From contig CALSNB010000001.1 of assembly GCA_943787605.1 (NCBI GenBank), positions 1,116,001-1,180,000 of the forward strand: a stretch of DNA of 64,000 nucleotides. Reading direction: 5' to 3'. The notes beneath the pieces were generated by a model. That model was not told where the DNA came from. It worked only from the letters and a program-made list of their open reading frames with translations, and ran no database searches. A program made the translations under genes and the position numbers. Position 1 is the stretch's first letter, and every line of letters begins with the position of its first letter. The stretch is from GCA-2697345 sp002697345 (GTDB lineage Bacteria > Pseudomonadota > Alphaproteobacteria > Rhodobacterales > Rhodobacteraceae). Shown piece by piece: positions 17,837 to 26,510 of this stretch.

Positions 17837-17849
17837 TATGTGATCACAA
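17837..17849 (-). promoter_or_regulatory. Candidate autoregulatory operator of the GntR/FCD gene
   Basis: TATGTGATCACAA, identical over 13 bases to the two sites upstream of sucA. Its palindromic core is 17839-17848. It lies within the ribosome-binding region, so a bound repressor would block transcription or initiation. No other obvious Shine-Dalgarno element is seen. Confidence 0.62.
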
Positions 17850-17869
17850 AATTAAATAATAGCAAACCC

Positions 17870-18571
17870 CTAAAATTGATATGAATGTAGTCTTTCACCA
17901 TTTTGCTTTAGCCAGAACCTAAATTCTCTATAATTTGGCATTAATGTTTCCACCTGCTTCCAAAAATTAATTGAGTGATTCATTTCTATTAAATGACTAA
18001 CCTCATGAACTACCAGGTAATCTAAGACAGACTTTGGTGCTAAAACAAGTCTCCAGGAGTACGAAATATTGCCTTCTACACTACATGAACCCCACCTAGA
18101 CTTTGTATCCCTTATAGTGATCCTGCAGTATTTTTTTTCAATCAATTTAGTATAATAATCTGTCCGTTCACAAAACCTTTGGCGAGCTAACTCAATCAAA
18201 AATGTTTTCAAACGAAGGTTAAAGTTTTTCTCTTTAAGCGGTGCTATTATAGTACCTTCCTTAAGTATTATTTTTTTCCCATCACCAGCTATTATTGTAT
18301 GTGGAACTCCCCCTATTGGTAAAACGGTTCCATGTTTTACCAAAACCTTTTCAATTTTATTCACTATCTGCTTACGGATCCACTCTACTTTATCACATGC
18401 AAATTTTTCGGCATCTTTCATGTTAACATGCACTGGAACAATCAAAAAGACATTGCCATCGACTCCAGATACTCTCAAAGAAACTCTTTTGGCTCTTTGT
18501 GACTTTTTTACGAAAATTTGCACCCCAGGAAAACCCACAGTAATAGAATATAATTTTTCAGTGTTATCCAT
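17870..18571 (-). CDS. YgjP-like zinc metallopeptidase (DUF45 family)
   Basis: A 233-residue protein of the YgjP/M48-like family. The zinc motif HEVSH is at residues 189-193, with a third ligand histidine at 199 (EMNH) and the family tail FWKQVETLMPNYREF. The TKSRWGSCS element that precedes the metal motif is also typical. The function of these proteins is poorly known; a role as a cytoplasmic protease or chaperone-like protein is assumed. A TTAGGG ribosome-binding element precedes ATG 18571. It lies 38 bases upstream of the GntR start on the same strand, so read-through from it would cross the operator. Confidence 0.85.
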   Translation of the reverse strand: MDNTEKLYSITVGFPGVQIFVKKSQRAKRVSLRVSGVDGNVFLIVPVHVNMKDAEKFACDKVEWIRKQIVNKIEKVLVKHGTVLPIGGVPHTIIAGDGKKIILKEGTIIAPLKEKNFNLRLKTFLIELARQRFCERTDYYTKLIEKKYCRITIRDTKSRWGSCSVEGNISYSWRLVLAPKSVLDYLVVHEVSHLIEMNHSINFWKQVETLMPNYREFRFWLKQNGERLHSYQF

Positions 18572-18718
18572 AAATTTAGACCCTAACGCACTATTTTAGG
18601 TGAACAAGTACAAAAAACTTTAAAAGTCATAAGAAAAATATTGGAAAGTCTTTGACACTAAGCTCTGCCTGTGGCAACTGCCTAGTCTAGAATATCTTGT
18701 TTTTAAAAGAGGAAAATT

Positions 18719-19057
18719 ATGCCCAAAGAAGAATGGGGGGTTAAACGTGTTTGCCCTAGTTGCTCAGTAAGATTTTATGATCTTAAAAAAGATCCCATGT
18801 TGTGTCCAGCATGTGGTCATGAATTCTCTCTTGAGGTTCTTCTTGGGAACAAGTCGCGCACCATGGAGGCTGACAAACCTGATGCACAAAATAAAGAGAA
18901 TGATATCATAGACGAAAATGCAGAAATAGTTTTAGAAGATGATGAAGATATAGTTATAGAGGATGATCTTTTAGAAAATGATGGATTACTTGAAGATGAT
19001 GACGAAGAAACGGTTAGTCTTGATGATATAGCTGATGTGCCCGCAAAAGAAGAATAA
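18719..19057 (+). CDS. FYDLN-acid domain protein (TIGR02300 family)
   Basis: A 112-residue protein with an N-terminal zinc-ribbon-like motif, CPSC...CPAC, around the name-giving RFYDLKKDP. A very acidic C-terminal half follows, rich in Asp and Glu from about residue 60. The family is nearly confined to Alphaproteobacteria and has no assigned function. An AGAGGA element lies 6 bases before ATG 18719. tRNA-Ala follows 52 bases downstream. It is divergent from the YgjP gene. Confidence 0.9.
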   Translation: MPKEEWGVKRVCPSCSVRFYDLKKDPMLCPACGHEFSLEVLLGNKSRTMEADKPDAQNKENDIIDENAEIVLEDDEDIVIEDDLLENDGLLEDDDEETVSLDDIADVPAKEE

Positions 19058-19108
19058 GTCACTTGGCTTTCTCTCTCAAAATGTTTAAAAAATCACTCAG
19101 TTGACATT

Positions 19109-19184
<76 letters not shown>

Positions 19185-19252
19185 ACACCTTATATTTTAA
19201 TTGATTCTCTTATAATTAAGGTAATGAGTATATTTTCAAAAGGGACTTTACT

Positions 19253-20491
19253 CTAGATTACTTTCATTTCCTTTAATGATTTAATTTCTTCATCTGATAA
19301 CTTTACCCAGTCCAGTAAGATTTCTTTTGTATGCTCCCCCAAAATTGGTGGTGCATTCCTATAGGTAGCTGGTGACTCACTAAGCTTTGCCGGGAAAGCA
19401 ACTGTTTTTATAGTAACACCATCAGAGCGTTTAAGATCAATTTCCATTTCCCTTGCAACAACTTGTGGATCTGAAAACACTTCAGGCAGATTGTTTATAG
19501 GGCCACAAGGAACATTCACGGCTTCAAGTAACTCAATAATACCTTGTTTTTTCATTTTTTCCAATACCAACTGTAGTTCATCCTCAAGAGCTTCTCTGTT
19601 TTTAAGCCTCGCCTCATTCGATTTGTATTTAGGATCATTTGAGATCTTTGAAAGTCCTAGAGCATGACATAATCTCTGAAATTGTCCATCATTCCCACAG
19701 CTTATTATTAAATGTCCATCTAATGAAGCAAAGACCCGATAAGGTATCACATTAGGATGACTATTACCCATTCTACTAGGTACAATATCACCGTTTAACC
19801 AGTTCGATGCTTGATTTGCTAACATGGAAACCTGACTGTCCATTAAAGAACAATCTATATGTTGCCCTTTACCTGTACGATTCCTGTAATGCAAAGCAGC
19901 TAGGATTGAAGACCCCGCATTCATTCCTGTAAACAAATCACAGATAGCTACCCCTACCTTCATTGGTTCTCCACCACTAATGTTTTCAGGCTGACCAGTA
20001 ATACTCATTAACCCACCCATACCTTGTATTAGGAAGTCATAACCTAATCGGTTAGCATAAGGTCCACTCTGACCAAAACCAGTAATCGAACAATAGATTA
20101 TCTTTGGGTTAATTTCCTTAATAGCGTCATAATCTAATTTGTATTTTTTTAACCCACCGACCTTAAAGTTTTCTACAATAATATCTGCCTCTCGCGAAAG
20201 AGTATGGATCAGAGAGGCTCCCTCAGGTTTTGAAAAGTCGATAGTAATTGATCTTTTATTACGGTTGGCGCATGAGAAATATGCAGCTTCACCTTTTGAG
20301 CCATCTGCTCTGGTAATAAAAGGTGGCCCCCAAGACCGAGTATCATCACCGGTTACCACTGACTCAACCTTAACAACATCTGCTCCTAAATCAGCTAACA
20401 TTTGAGTGGCCCAAGGACCTGCCAAAACTCGACTTAGATCGAGAACTTTTATTCCTTCAAGAGCCATTGCGCCTGTGGTGACATTTGTCAT
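19253..20491 (-). CDS. Class III (CaiB/BaiF) acyl-CoA transferase
   Basis: A 412-residue family III CoA-transferase, which moves CoA between carboxylic acids through a ping-pong mechanism on an aspartate. The N-terminal LDLSRVLAGPWATQMLADLG and the GFGQSGPYANRLGYDF segment are diagnostic; the catalytic Asp is in VAICDLFTGMNAG. An AAGGAA site lies 6 bases before ATG 20491; an in-frame ATG eight codons in is the alternative. It is divergent from an acyl-CoA dehydrogenase gene with 116 bases between them, so the two probably act on the same acyl-CoA pathway. The substrate cannot be deduced; formyl-CoA- or succinyl-CoA-dependent members look alike. Confidence 0.92.
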   Translation of the reverse strand: MTNVTTGAMALEGIKVLDLSRVLAGPWATQMLADLGADVVKVESVVTGDDTRSWGPPFITRADGSKGEAAYFSCANRNKRSITIDFSKPEGASLIHTLSREADIIVENFKVGGLKKYKLDYDAIKEINPKIIYCSITGFGQSGPYANRLGYDFLIQGMGGLMSITGQPENISGGEPMKVGVAICDLFTGMNAGSSILAALHYRNRTGKGQHIDCSLMDSQVSMLANQASNWLNGDIVPSRMGNSHPNVIPYRVFASLDGHLIISCGNDGQFQRLCHALGLSKISNDPKYKSNEARLKNREALEDELQLVLEKMKKQGIIELLEAVNVPCGPINNLPEVFSDPQVVAREMEIDLKRSDGVTIKTVAFPAKLSESPATYRNAPPILGEHTKEILLDWVKLSDEEIKSLKEMKVI

Positions 20492-20607
20492 TTGGTTTCC
20501 TTCATCTAAAAAATCTTATTAATATAATTGCTACTAGGAAATTGATACTTATTGTAACGTATGAAATATTAATGTGAATGTTAAATCAAAATATTTGAGG
20601 TGAATAA

Positions 20608-21768
20608 TTGGACTTTACTCTGTCAAGTGAACAAATAGAATTACAGGACTCCGTTCGAAAGTTTGCTAAAAACGAATTGACCACTGTTGCAGCCGAAATT
20701 GAGCGTACCGGTAAACCACCTACCAAGAAAATAATTCAGAAATTCTCTGATATGGGTTTTCTCGGTGTAAATCTGCCACAAAAATATGGTGGGTTAGGCA
20801 TGAGTAACTTTGAGGCTGTTCTCGTACTCGAGGAAGTAGCAAAAATTTCGATTGCACTCGCTTTCCCAGTTTTTGAAAGTTGTTTTGGACCGGCATTAGC
20901 TATTTCATATTTTGCATCAGAGAAGTTAAAAGAGAAAACACTCTTCAAGGTATGCTCAGGTAACATGATTTTAGCAGTTGCCATGTCTGAGCCACATGCT
21001 GGTTCAGCACTGACTGACCTAAGTACCAGTGCCACAATTAGCAATGGTAGAATTTTAGTTAGTGGCACAAAACGTTGGTGCTCCGGAGCAAGTCATGCCG
21101 ATGCTTATGTCGTTTATTGTAAAATGTCCAATGAACGAGGTGCAAATGGAATAGGTGCTGTTTTAATCGAAAAAAACCGGCCTGGATTAAGTTTTGGAAA
21201 AAAAGAGCGGCATATGGGTTGGAGGGGTGTCGTAAGCGCAGATATGCACTTTGATAATATCAGCTTACCACTTGAAAACATTGTTTTACCGGCAGGTGGC
21301 TTCAAAAAATTAATGAAAGCATTTGATCTTGAACGCTGCGGCAATACCACTATGAGCCTGGCATGTGCACAATCTGCGTTTGATTATGTGCTCAATTACG
21401 TTCAAGAAAGAAAACAGTTTGGAAAACAGCTTATCGATTTCCAGGCCGTGCAAATTTCAATTGCTGAAATGAAAATGAAACTGGATGCTTCTCGAATGTT
21501 GTTATATAGGGCAGTTACTAACGCTGGTGGTAAACTCCCAACAGCGGGCGAAAGTTCGATAGCAAAGTGTTACGCAAATGAAATTTGTCGTGAAGTCACT
21601 GGTAAAGCAATGCAACTTATGGGAGCGTATGGTTACTCAAGCGACTACCCAATCGAACAGAAATTTCGAGATTCATGGGGTTGGGGGATAGCTGGAGGAG
21701 CAATCGACATTCAAAAGACAAATATTGCAGCCTCTTTAATAGGAAGACGTTTCAACCAAAGAGACTGA
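20608..21768 (+). CDS. Acyl-CoA dehydrogenase family protein, TTG start
   Basis: FAD-dependent acyl-CoA dehydrogenase fold, 386 residues: N-terminal helical domain, beta domain with AVAMSEPHAGSAL and the FAD/substrate segment, and C-terminal helical domain with QERKQFGKQLIDFQAVQ and the PIEQKFRD arginine region. The start is TTG at 20608, supported by GAGGTG five bases upstream. Where medium-chain enzymes carry the catalytic Glu (IYEGT), this protein reads IAGGA, so that base is missing. A Glu in FDLER matches the place where isovaleryl-CoA dehydrogenase has its base, so activity may be kept with another geometry. It pairs with the divergent CoA-transferase. Specificity is unknown. Confidence 0.9.
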   Translation: MDFTLSSEQIELQDSVRKFAKNELTTVAAEIERTGKPPTKKIIQKFSDMGFLGVNLPQKYGGLGMSNFEAVLVLEEVAKISIALAFPVFESCFGPALAISYFASEKLKEKTLFKVCSGNMILAVAMSEPHAGSALTDLSTSATISNGRILVSGTKRWCSGASHADAYVVYCKMSNERGANGIGAVLIEKNRPGLSFGKKERHMGWRGVVSADMHFDNISLPLENIVLPAGGFKKLMKAFDLERCGNTTMSLACAQSAFDYVLNYVQERKQFGKQLIDFQAVQISIAEMKMKLDASRMLLYRAVTNAGGKLPTAGESSIAKCYANEICREVTGKAMQLMGAYGYSSDYPIEQKFRDSWGWGIAGGAIDIQKTNIAASLIGRRFNQRD

Positions 21769-21780
21769 AAAAGAAATTAA

Positions 21781-21857
21781 TGGCGCGCTGGGGAGGATTC
21801 GAACCCCCGACCCCTTGATTCGTAGTCAAGTACTCTATCCAACTGAGCTACCAGCGC
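21781..21857 (-). tRNA. tRNA-Arg (ACG anticodon)
   Basis: A 77-base cloverleaf on the minus strand with encoded CCA. The acceptor GCGCTGG pairs with CCAGCGC, the D arm is GCTC/GAGT, the anticodon stem CTTGA/TCAAG encloses CTACGAA (anticodon ACG, read as ICG after deamination), and the T arm GGGGG/CCTCC encloses TTCGAAT. It lies 12 bases after the convergent acyl-CoA dehydrogenase stop. Confidence 0.96.
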
Positions 21858-22050
21858 GCGGGGGTCAGGAGGATGTACCTCTGGAGACTTTTCTTTGCAA
21901 GTATTATTCATCAAACAAACTTAACTCCAAAATAAAAAATAACTAAATAAAGTATCCTTATTAAATAACTAATATCTAAAGCTTGCTTCGATTATATGGA
22001 ATTATTTACTATCAATCATAAATAATTATAAACATAACGGATTTTGGCCG

Positions 22051-22079
22051 TTGACCTAGCCGAATACTAACGTTAATAG
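22051..22079 (+). promoter_or_regulatory. Candidate promoter for rpmH-rnpA
   Basis: TTGACC (22051-22056) and TAATAG (22074-22079) are 17 bases apart, and the pair ends 39 bases before the rpmH start. The -35 is good and the -10 moderate. The rest of the 261-base gap from 21858 to 22118 is AT-rich; I see no DnaA box or other feature in it. Confidence 0.48.
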
Positions 22080-22118
22080 ACACCACTTAATAAGTTATTA
22101 TATTCGGGATGTTAAATT

Positions 22119-22253
22119 ATGAAGCGTACATTTCAGCCTTCTAACCTAGTTCGCAAACATCGACATGGTTTTCGCGCAAGAATGGCCACAAAAGCAGGAA
22201 GAAAAATTCTTAATGCTCGTAGAGCCAAGGGGCGCAAGTCGCTTAGTGCTTAA
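22119..22253 (+). CDS. rpmH: 50S ribosomal protein L34
   Basis: The 44-codon basic protein begins MKRTFQPSNLVRKHRHGFR and ends GRKSLSA, with the full L34 signature (ARMATKAGRKILNARRAKGR). It starts the conserved rpmH-rnpA-yidD-yidC neighbourhood; rnpA follows after 68 bases. Confidence 0.97.
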   Translation: MKRTFQPSNLVRKHRHGFRARMATKAGRKILNARRAKGRKSLSA

Positions 22254-22321
22254 ATAATTCCTAAAAAGACACTCTGTTATAAAATTGTAACTTATGAGAG
22301 ATATACCTTTTAGGGTCTAAC

Positions 22322-22672
22322 ATGAATGTCACTAAAATAACCCTTACCACAATTTTAAAGCGAAGAGATTTCTTATTAGTTGCGGCTGAAAAGCGTTCTG
22401 GGCAACCAGGACTTTTGTTGCAAGGTCGAAATAGGCAAGATGGTAGCTCAAGTACTAGAGTTGGATATACTTGCTCAAAAAAACTAGGTAACGCCATTGC
22501 CCGTAATAAAGCAAAACGTCGTCTCAGGGAAATTTCTAAAGCCACATTAACAGTAAAGGGCAACCCAGGTTGGGATTATGTTTTAGTAGGGCGTCCAAAA
22601 ACTACGCTTGAGAGAAATTATTCTTTATTAATTGAAGACCTAAATAAGGCTATTAAGAAAGTTCACTCATGA
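22322..22672 (+). CDS. rnpA: Ribonuclease P protein component
   Basis: Protein cofactor of RNase P, which trims the 5' leader of tRNA precursors. The 116-residue protein carries the RNR motif RNKAKRRLREIS, preceded by YTCSKKLGNAIA as in the family. The RNA component gene is not in the window. It overlaps yidD by 4 bases, so the two are likely translationally coupled. Confidence 0.95.
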   Translation: MNVTKITLTTILKRRDFLLVAAEKRSGQPGLLLQGRNRQDGSSSTRVGYTCSKKLGNAIARNKAKRRLREISKATLTVKGNPGWDYVLVGRPKTTLERNYSLLIEDLNKAIKKVHS

Positions 22673-22887
22673 CACCGTTTGCTTACCTATTATCTCTACC
22701 TATCAGATTATATAGGCTTGTCTTTTCACCTTGGGTAGGTTCAAACTGTCGTTTCATGCCCACTTGTTCAGCTTATGCACTAGATGCTTTAAAAAAACAT
22801 GGTGCGATCAAAGGTATAAATCTAACTTTCAGAAGGGTCCTAAAGTGCCATCCGCTTGGAGGCTCTGGGATAGACAATGTTCCTTAG
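22669..22887 (+). CDS. yidD: Membrane protein insertion efficiency factor YidD
   Basis: A 72-residue amphipathic protein that helps YidC-dependent membrane insertion. Three conserved cysteines are seen in the family blocks GSNCRFMPTCSAYALDA and LKCHPLGGSG. The ATG lies inside the rnpA stop region (ATGA overlap). Its position between rnpA and yidC is typical. Confidence 0.94.
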   Translation: MTPFAYLLSLPIRLYRLVFSPWVGSNCRFMPTCSAYALDALKKHGAIKGINLTFRRVLKCHPLGGSGIDNVP

Positions 22888-22978
22888 AAAGATTTAAAGG
22901 GGTGATTATCATGTAAAATACTTATTATAAATACAGATTTCACTTCACTTACTCTCAACACAACAATATATGTGAACC

Positions 22979-23815
22979 ATGCTAGATAATTCTCCTATTC
23001 ATCCATTGTTTGATAATGCACCTTCAACAACGGAGTTTAAAAAGCTACGCAAACGAATAATTAGGGAAACTCGTCAGGCTATCTGTGACTTTGGTATGCT
23101 GGAGCCGGGTGCTCGATGGTTGGTTTGCCTGTCAGGCGGCAAAGATAGCTACACACTATTAGCAGCCCTAACAGAATTGCAATGGCGCGGGCTGTTACCC
23201 GTAGAGATCCTAGCTTGTAATTTGGACCAAGGCCAACCTAATTTTCCTGCGACTATACTACCAAAATTTTTAAAGGGCATGAGCGTACCTCATAGAATAG
23301 AATATCAAGACACTTACACTATAGTTACTGATAAAGTACCGAAAGGTCGTACATATTGCTCACTTTGTTCACGATTGAGACGTGGTATTCTATATCGTAT
23401 TGCTCGAGAGGAAGGTTGTTCAGCTATTGTTTTAGGACACCATAGAGAAGACATTCTTGAGACGTTTATGTTAAATTTGTTCCATGGCTCTCGTTTAGCC
23501 GCAATGCCACCAAAGCTTCTAAATGATGAGGGTGACGTATTCGTTTATAGACCTTTAGCATATGTTGCTGAGGCTGATTGTGAGAAATTCTCGACTGCGA
23601 TGGACTATCCAATAATTCCATGTGATCTTTGCGGGTCTCAAGATGGGCTCCAAAGGCAAAATATAAAAGAATTACTGAACGGTTGGGAAGAAAAACATCC
23701 AGGGCGTAAACAAAAAATTTTTAGAGGATTGATGAATAGCAACCCTTCTCACCTTTTAGATACAACTATATTCGATTTTAAAGGCTTAGTACGAAATAGC
23801 TCGCCAAAAAATTAA
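22979..23815 (+). CDS. ttcA: tRNA 2-thiocytidine(32) synthetase TtcA
   Basis: ATP-dependent [4Fe-4S] enzyme that thiolates cytidine 32 of certain tRNAs. The PP-loop CLSGGKDSYTLL binds ATP, and CSLCSRLRRG carries the CxxC pair of the iron-sulfur site. A later CDLCGSQ holds the further conserved cysteine of TtcA. At 278 residues it is a little shorter than the E. coli protein. It lies between yidD and yidC, a placement I recall from other Rhodobacterales. Confidence 0.9.
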   Translation: MLDNSPIHPLFDNAPSTTEFKKLRKRIIRETRQAICDFGMLEPGARWLVCLSGGKDSYTLLAALTELQWRGLLPVEILACNLDQGQPNFPATILPKFLKGMSVPHRIEYQDTYTIVTDKVPKGRTYCSLCSRLRRGILYRIAREEGCSAIVLGHHREDILETFMLNLFHGSRLAAMPPKLLNDEGDVFVYRPLAYVAEADCEKFSTAMDYPIIPCDLCGSQDGLQRQNIKELLNGWEEKHPGRKQKIFRGLMNSNPSHLLDTTIFDFKGLVRNSSPKN

Positions 23816-23949
23816 AAAGTAATAAAACACCTTAATTCCTGCTAATTAATAACTCTATTGCGGTAAATATCTAGAGAAAAAGCTTGACCTTCTCTACATC
23901 AAGATGTTGAACCATTTTAAATTTAAATATTATAGGTGGTAGTCCCATA

Positions 23950-25761
23950 ATGGACGGACAAAATAAAAATCTTATTTTCGCAACAGTTCTTAGTTTTTTT
24001 GTAATTCTAACCTGGTTTTTTCTTTTTCCTCCTGAAGAGCTTCCTCAGGATATAGATAATACAATAGAGCTGACCTCGGATATAAATAATAGTGGCCTAT
24101 TACCACCAGTTGTGAATACGATATCAAACAACTCACAAACAGTAGCTGGCCTTAATAATTCAAAAGGAGCTCCAGCTCCAAGAGTAGAGATTTCCACACC
24201 AAACTTGAGTGGTTCTATATCTCTCCTAGGTGGAAGAATAGATCAGCTAGAACTTAAAAACTACTATGAAACCTTAGAAAAAAAGAAAAACGTCGCCCTC
24301 TTATCTCCCACAGACAGTTCTAATGCGTATTACGCGCTATTTGGATGGACGCCCGGATCAACGAATCTAAACTATGACCAGGTTCCTGGTCCCACGACTC
24401 TGTGGGGAATAGAGAGAGGAAGTAGTATTGGGCCTAATAGTCCTGTAATTTTAAAGTGGGAAAATAATCAAGGGTTAGTTTTTCGCAGAAAAATTTCTGT
24501 AGATGAAAACTTTATGTTTTCAATAGAACAATCCGTTGAAAATAAATCATCTAAAAATTTCGACCTTCAGCCTTATGGTATAATAGCAAGACACGGTGAA
24601 CCAGATGTTATTGGCTTTTTCATTCTACACGAGGGTGTTGTGTCAATGACAGACGGCGAGTTAGATGAGGTCGATTATGATGACATGCCAGATTTTAAGT
24701 TTTTGCCTAGGGAAGCGGCAAACACTAATATTTCAAAAGTATCTGAAAACGGTTGGATTGGGTTTACAGATAAATATTGGATGACTGCCCTTATTCCAAC
24801 GCCCGGCACTCCTTTCACCTCAGTTGCTAAATATGTACCTAGCGCAGAGGTGTACCAAACAGAAACTAGGTTAAAACTTGTAAACGTTGCACCTGGCAAC
24901 ACAAAAACAATTTCTACTAAACTGTTCGCTGGAGCAAAAGAGTGGGCCACAATTAAAAATTATGAAAATGAAGGTATAAATGGGTTTTTAGACTCAATTG
25001 ACTGGGGAATGTTCTTTTTCCTAACCAAACCAATCTTTGCCGTATTATATTGGCTAAATAGTTTTATTGGGAATATGGGTTTTTCAATTATTGCTCTAAC
25101 ATTCTTGATTAAAGCCCTTCTTCTTCCTCTGGCTTATAAATCATATGTTTCGATGGCTAAAATGAAAAATCTACAGCCTGAGATGGAAAAAATTAAAGCA
25201 AAGACAGGCGACGACAAGAAAAAACTTCAAGTCGAAATGATGGCTCTATACAAAAAAGAAAAAGTAAACCCTGCTGCTGGTTGTTTACCAATCCTATTAC
25301 AAATCCCTATCTTTTTCTCGCTATATAAAGTTATTTTTGTAACCATAGAACTACGACACGAGGCTTGGGTTGGATGGATTAAAGACTTAAGTGCACCTGA
25401 TCCATCATCCATCCTTAATTTATTTGGACTTTTACCCTGGGGCACACCTGAAGTTGGTACAATTTTTGCATTAGTATCTATTGGTGTTCTCCCTATTCTC
25501 TTAGGCATATCAATGTGGCTTCAGCAAAAGTTAAACCCTGCTCCAACAGATGCAACTCAGGCAATGATATTTGCTTGGATGCCATGGGTTTTCATGTTTA
25601 TGCTGGGAAGTTTTGCAAGTGGCTTAGTAGTTTACTGGATTGCCAACAATGTTATGACCTTTGGCCAGCAATATGCAATAATGCGAAGCCAGGGCTATAC
25701 GCCTGATCTCTTTGGGAATATTAAATCTAGCCTCAAAAGAAAAAAGTCAGAAAAAAAATGA
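23950..25761 (+). CDS. yidC: Membrane protein insertase YidC
   Basis: Inserts and folds inner-membrane proteins, alone or with SecYEG. Of the 603 residues, the first membrane helix is at about 6-26 (LIFATVLSFFVILTWFFLFP). A long periplasmic beta-sandwich domain follows to about residue 340, then the Oxa1/YidC core of five helices. The core includes YKSYVSMAKMKNLQPEME and NPAAGCLPILLQIPIFFSLYK. The tail is lysine-rich (LKRKKSEKK), as expected for ribosome contact. An AGGTGG element lies about 10 bases before the ATG. It overlaps the next gene by 4 bases. Confidence 0.96.
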   Translation: MDGQNKNLIFATVLSFFVILTWFFLFPPEELPQDIDNTIELTSDINNSGLLPPVVNTISNNSQTVAGLNNSKGAPAPRVEISTPNLSGSISLLGGRIDQLELKNYYETLEKKKNVALLSPTDSSNAYYALFGWTPGSTNLNYDQVPGPTTLWGIERGSSIGPNSPVILKWENNQGLVFRRKISVDENFMFSIEQSVENKSSKNFDLQPYGIIARHGEPDVIGFFILHEGVVSMTDGELDEVDYDDMPDFKFLPREAANTNISKVSENGWIGFTDKYWMTALIPTPGTPFTSVAKYVPSAEVYQTETRLKLVNVAPGNTKTISTKLFAGAKEWATIKNYENEGINGFLDSIDWGMFFFLTKPIFAVLYWLNSFIGNMGFSIIALTFLIKALLLPLAYKSYVSMAKMKNLQPEMEKIKAKTGDDKKKLQVEMMALYKKEKVNPAAGCLPILLQIPIFFSLYKVIFVTIELRHEAWVGWIKDLSAPDPSSILNLFGLLPWGTPEVGTIFALVSIGVLPILLGISMWLQQKLNPAPTDATQAMIFAWMPWVFMFMLGSFASGLVVYWIANNVMTFGQQYAIMRSQGYTPDLFGNIKSSLKRKKSEKK

Positions 25762-26501
25762 AGCCTATATTAAAGCATATATGGAGGCATCCAATTAAAA
25801 GCCATGGCAGAGAGGAACTTACAAGTATAGAACTGAGTAAAGATAAAACCCTACCCTGGGACCGTTGTTGGGCTATTGCACATGAAACGTCAAAAGCAAA
25901 TAATAGCTCTTGGGCCGAGTGTGTAAACTTTTCTAGAGGATCAAAGGCGCCTAAATTAATGGCGATAAATGCTTCTTTAAATGAATCTAACGAAGAGGTC
26001 ACTTTAAGTCATCCAGAGTTAGAATCAGTAACTATTCATCCAGAAAAAAATGCAGACAAGTTAATAAAGTGGGTTTATCCAATAATGCCAGAAAATAGAT
26101 CAAAATCAGAGAAGGTTGTTCGAGTTTTAGGTCGGGGTATGACAGATACAGATTATCCTTCAATATCCCTTAACAGTATTACCAGTCACCAAGCCGTTGA
26201 AAATAAATTCGGCGAAAAACTAGATATTAGAAGATGGCGCGGGAATTTGTGGTTAGATGGTTTAGATCCATGGGAAGAATTAAATTGGATAGGAAAAACT
26301 ATTTCAATAGGTGAATGCAAAATAAAAGTTCGAGAGCGTATAGTTAGATGTTTAGCTACAACAGCAAACCCTGTAACTGGCGAACGAGACGTTGATACTT
26401 TGTCGATCCTGGAAACCTGGGGTCATAAAGACTTTGGAGTTTATGGCCAGGTTCTAGAGCCTGGTAAAATCATGGTTGGTGATACCATTTCAGTATTGTA
26501 G
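25758..26501 (+). CDS. MOSC domain protein
   Basis: A 247-residue protein with an N-terminal MOSC beta-barrel domain (WRHPIKSHGREEL) followed by a MOSC domain. The MOSC block RIVRCLATTANPVTGERD includes the conserved cysteine. Related proteins bind molybdenum cofactor and reduce N-hydroxylated compounds or carry sulfur. Whether this one is an enzyme cannot be told. It starts inside the yidC stop (ATGA overlap), and engB follows 9 bases later, so it is translated as part of the yidC operon. Confidence 0.85.
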   Translation: MKPILKHIWRHPIKSHGREELTSIELSKDKTLPWDRCWAIAHETSKANNSSWAECVNFSRGSKAPKLMAINASLNESNEEVTLSHPELESVTIHPEKNADKLIKWVYPIMPENRSKSEKVVRVLGRGMTDTDYPSISLNSITSHQAVENKFGEKLDIRRWRGNLWLDGLDPWEELNWIGKTISIGECKIKVRERIVRCLATTANPVTGERDVDTLSILETWGHKDFGVYGQVLEPGKIMVGDTISVL

Positions 26502-26510
26502 TTTGATGGT

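Noticed and set aside
18817..19062. Serine-rich open frame opposite the FYDLN-acid gene
   Set aside because: The Ser runs are the antisense of Asp/Glu codons; no independent evidence for a gene.
19101..19106. TTGACA as promoter of tRNA-Ala
   Set aside because: It is 3 bases before the mature tRNA, too close to be its -35 element.
21858..22118. Replication origin upstream of rpmH
   Set aside because: rpmH-rnpA-yidC often lies near oriC, but no DnaA-box-like TTATCCACA sequences or AT-rich repeats are seen.
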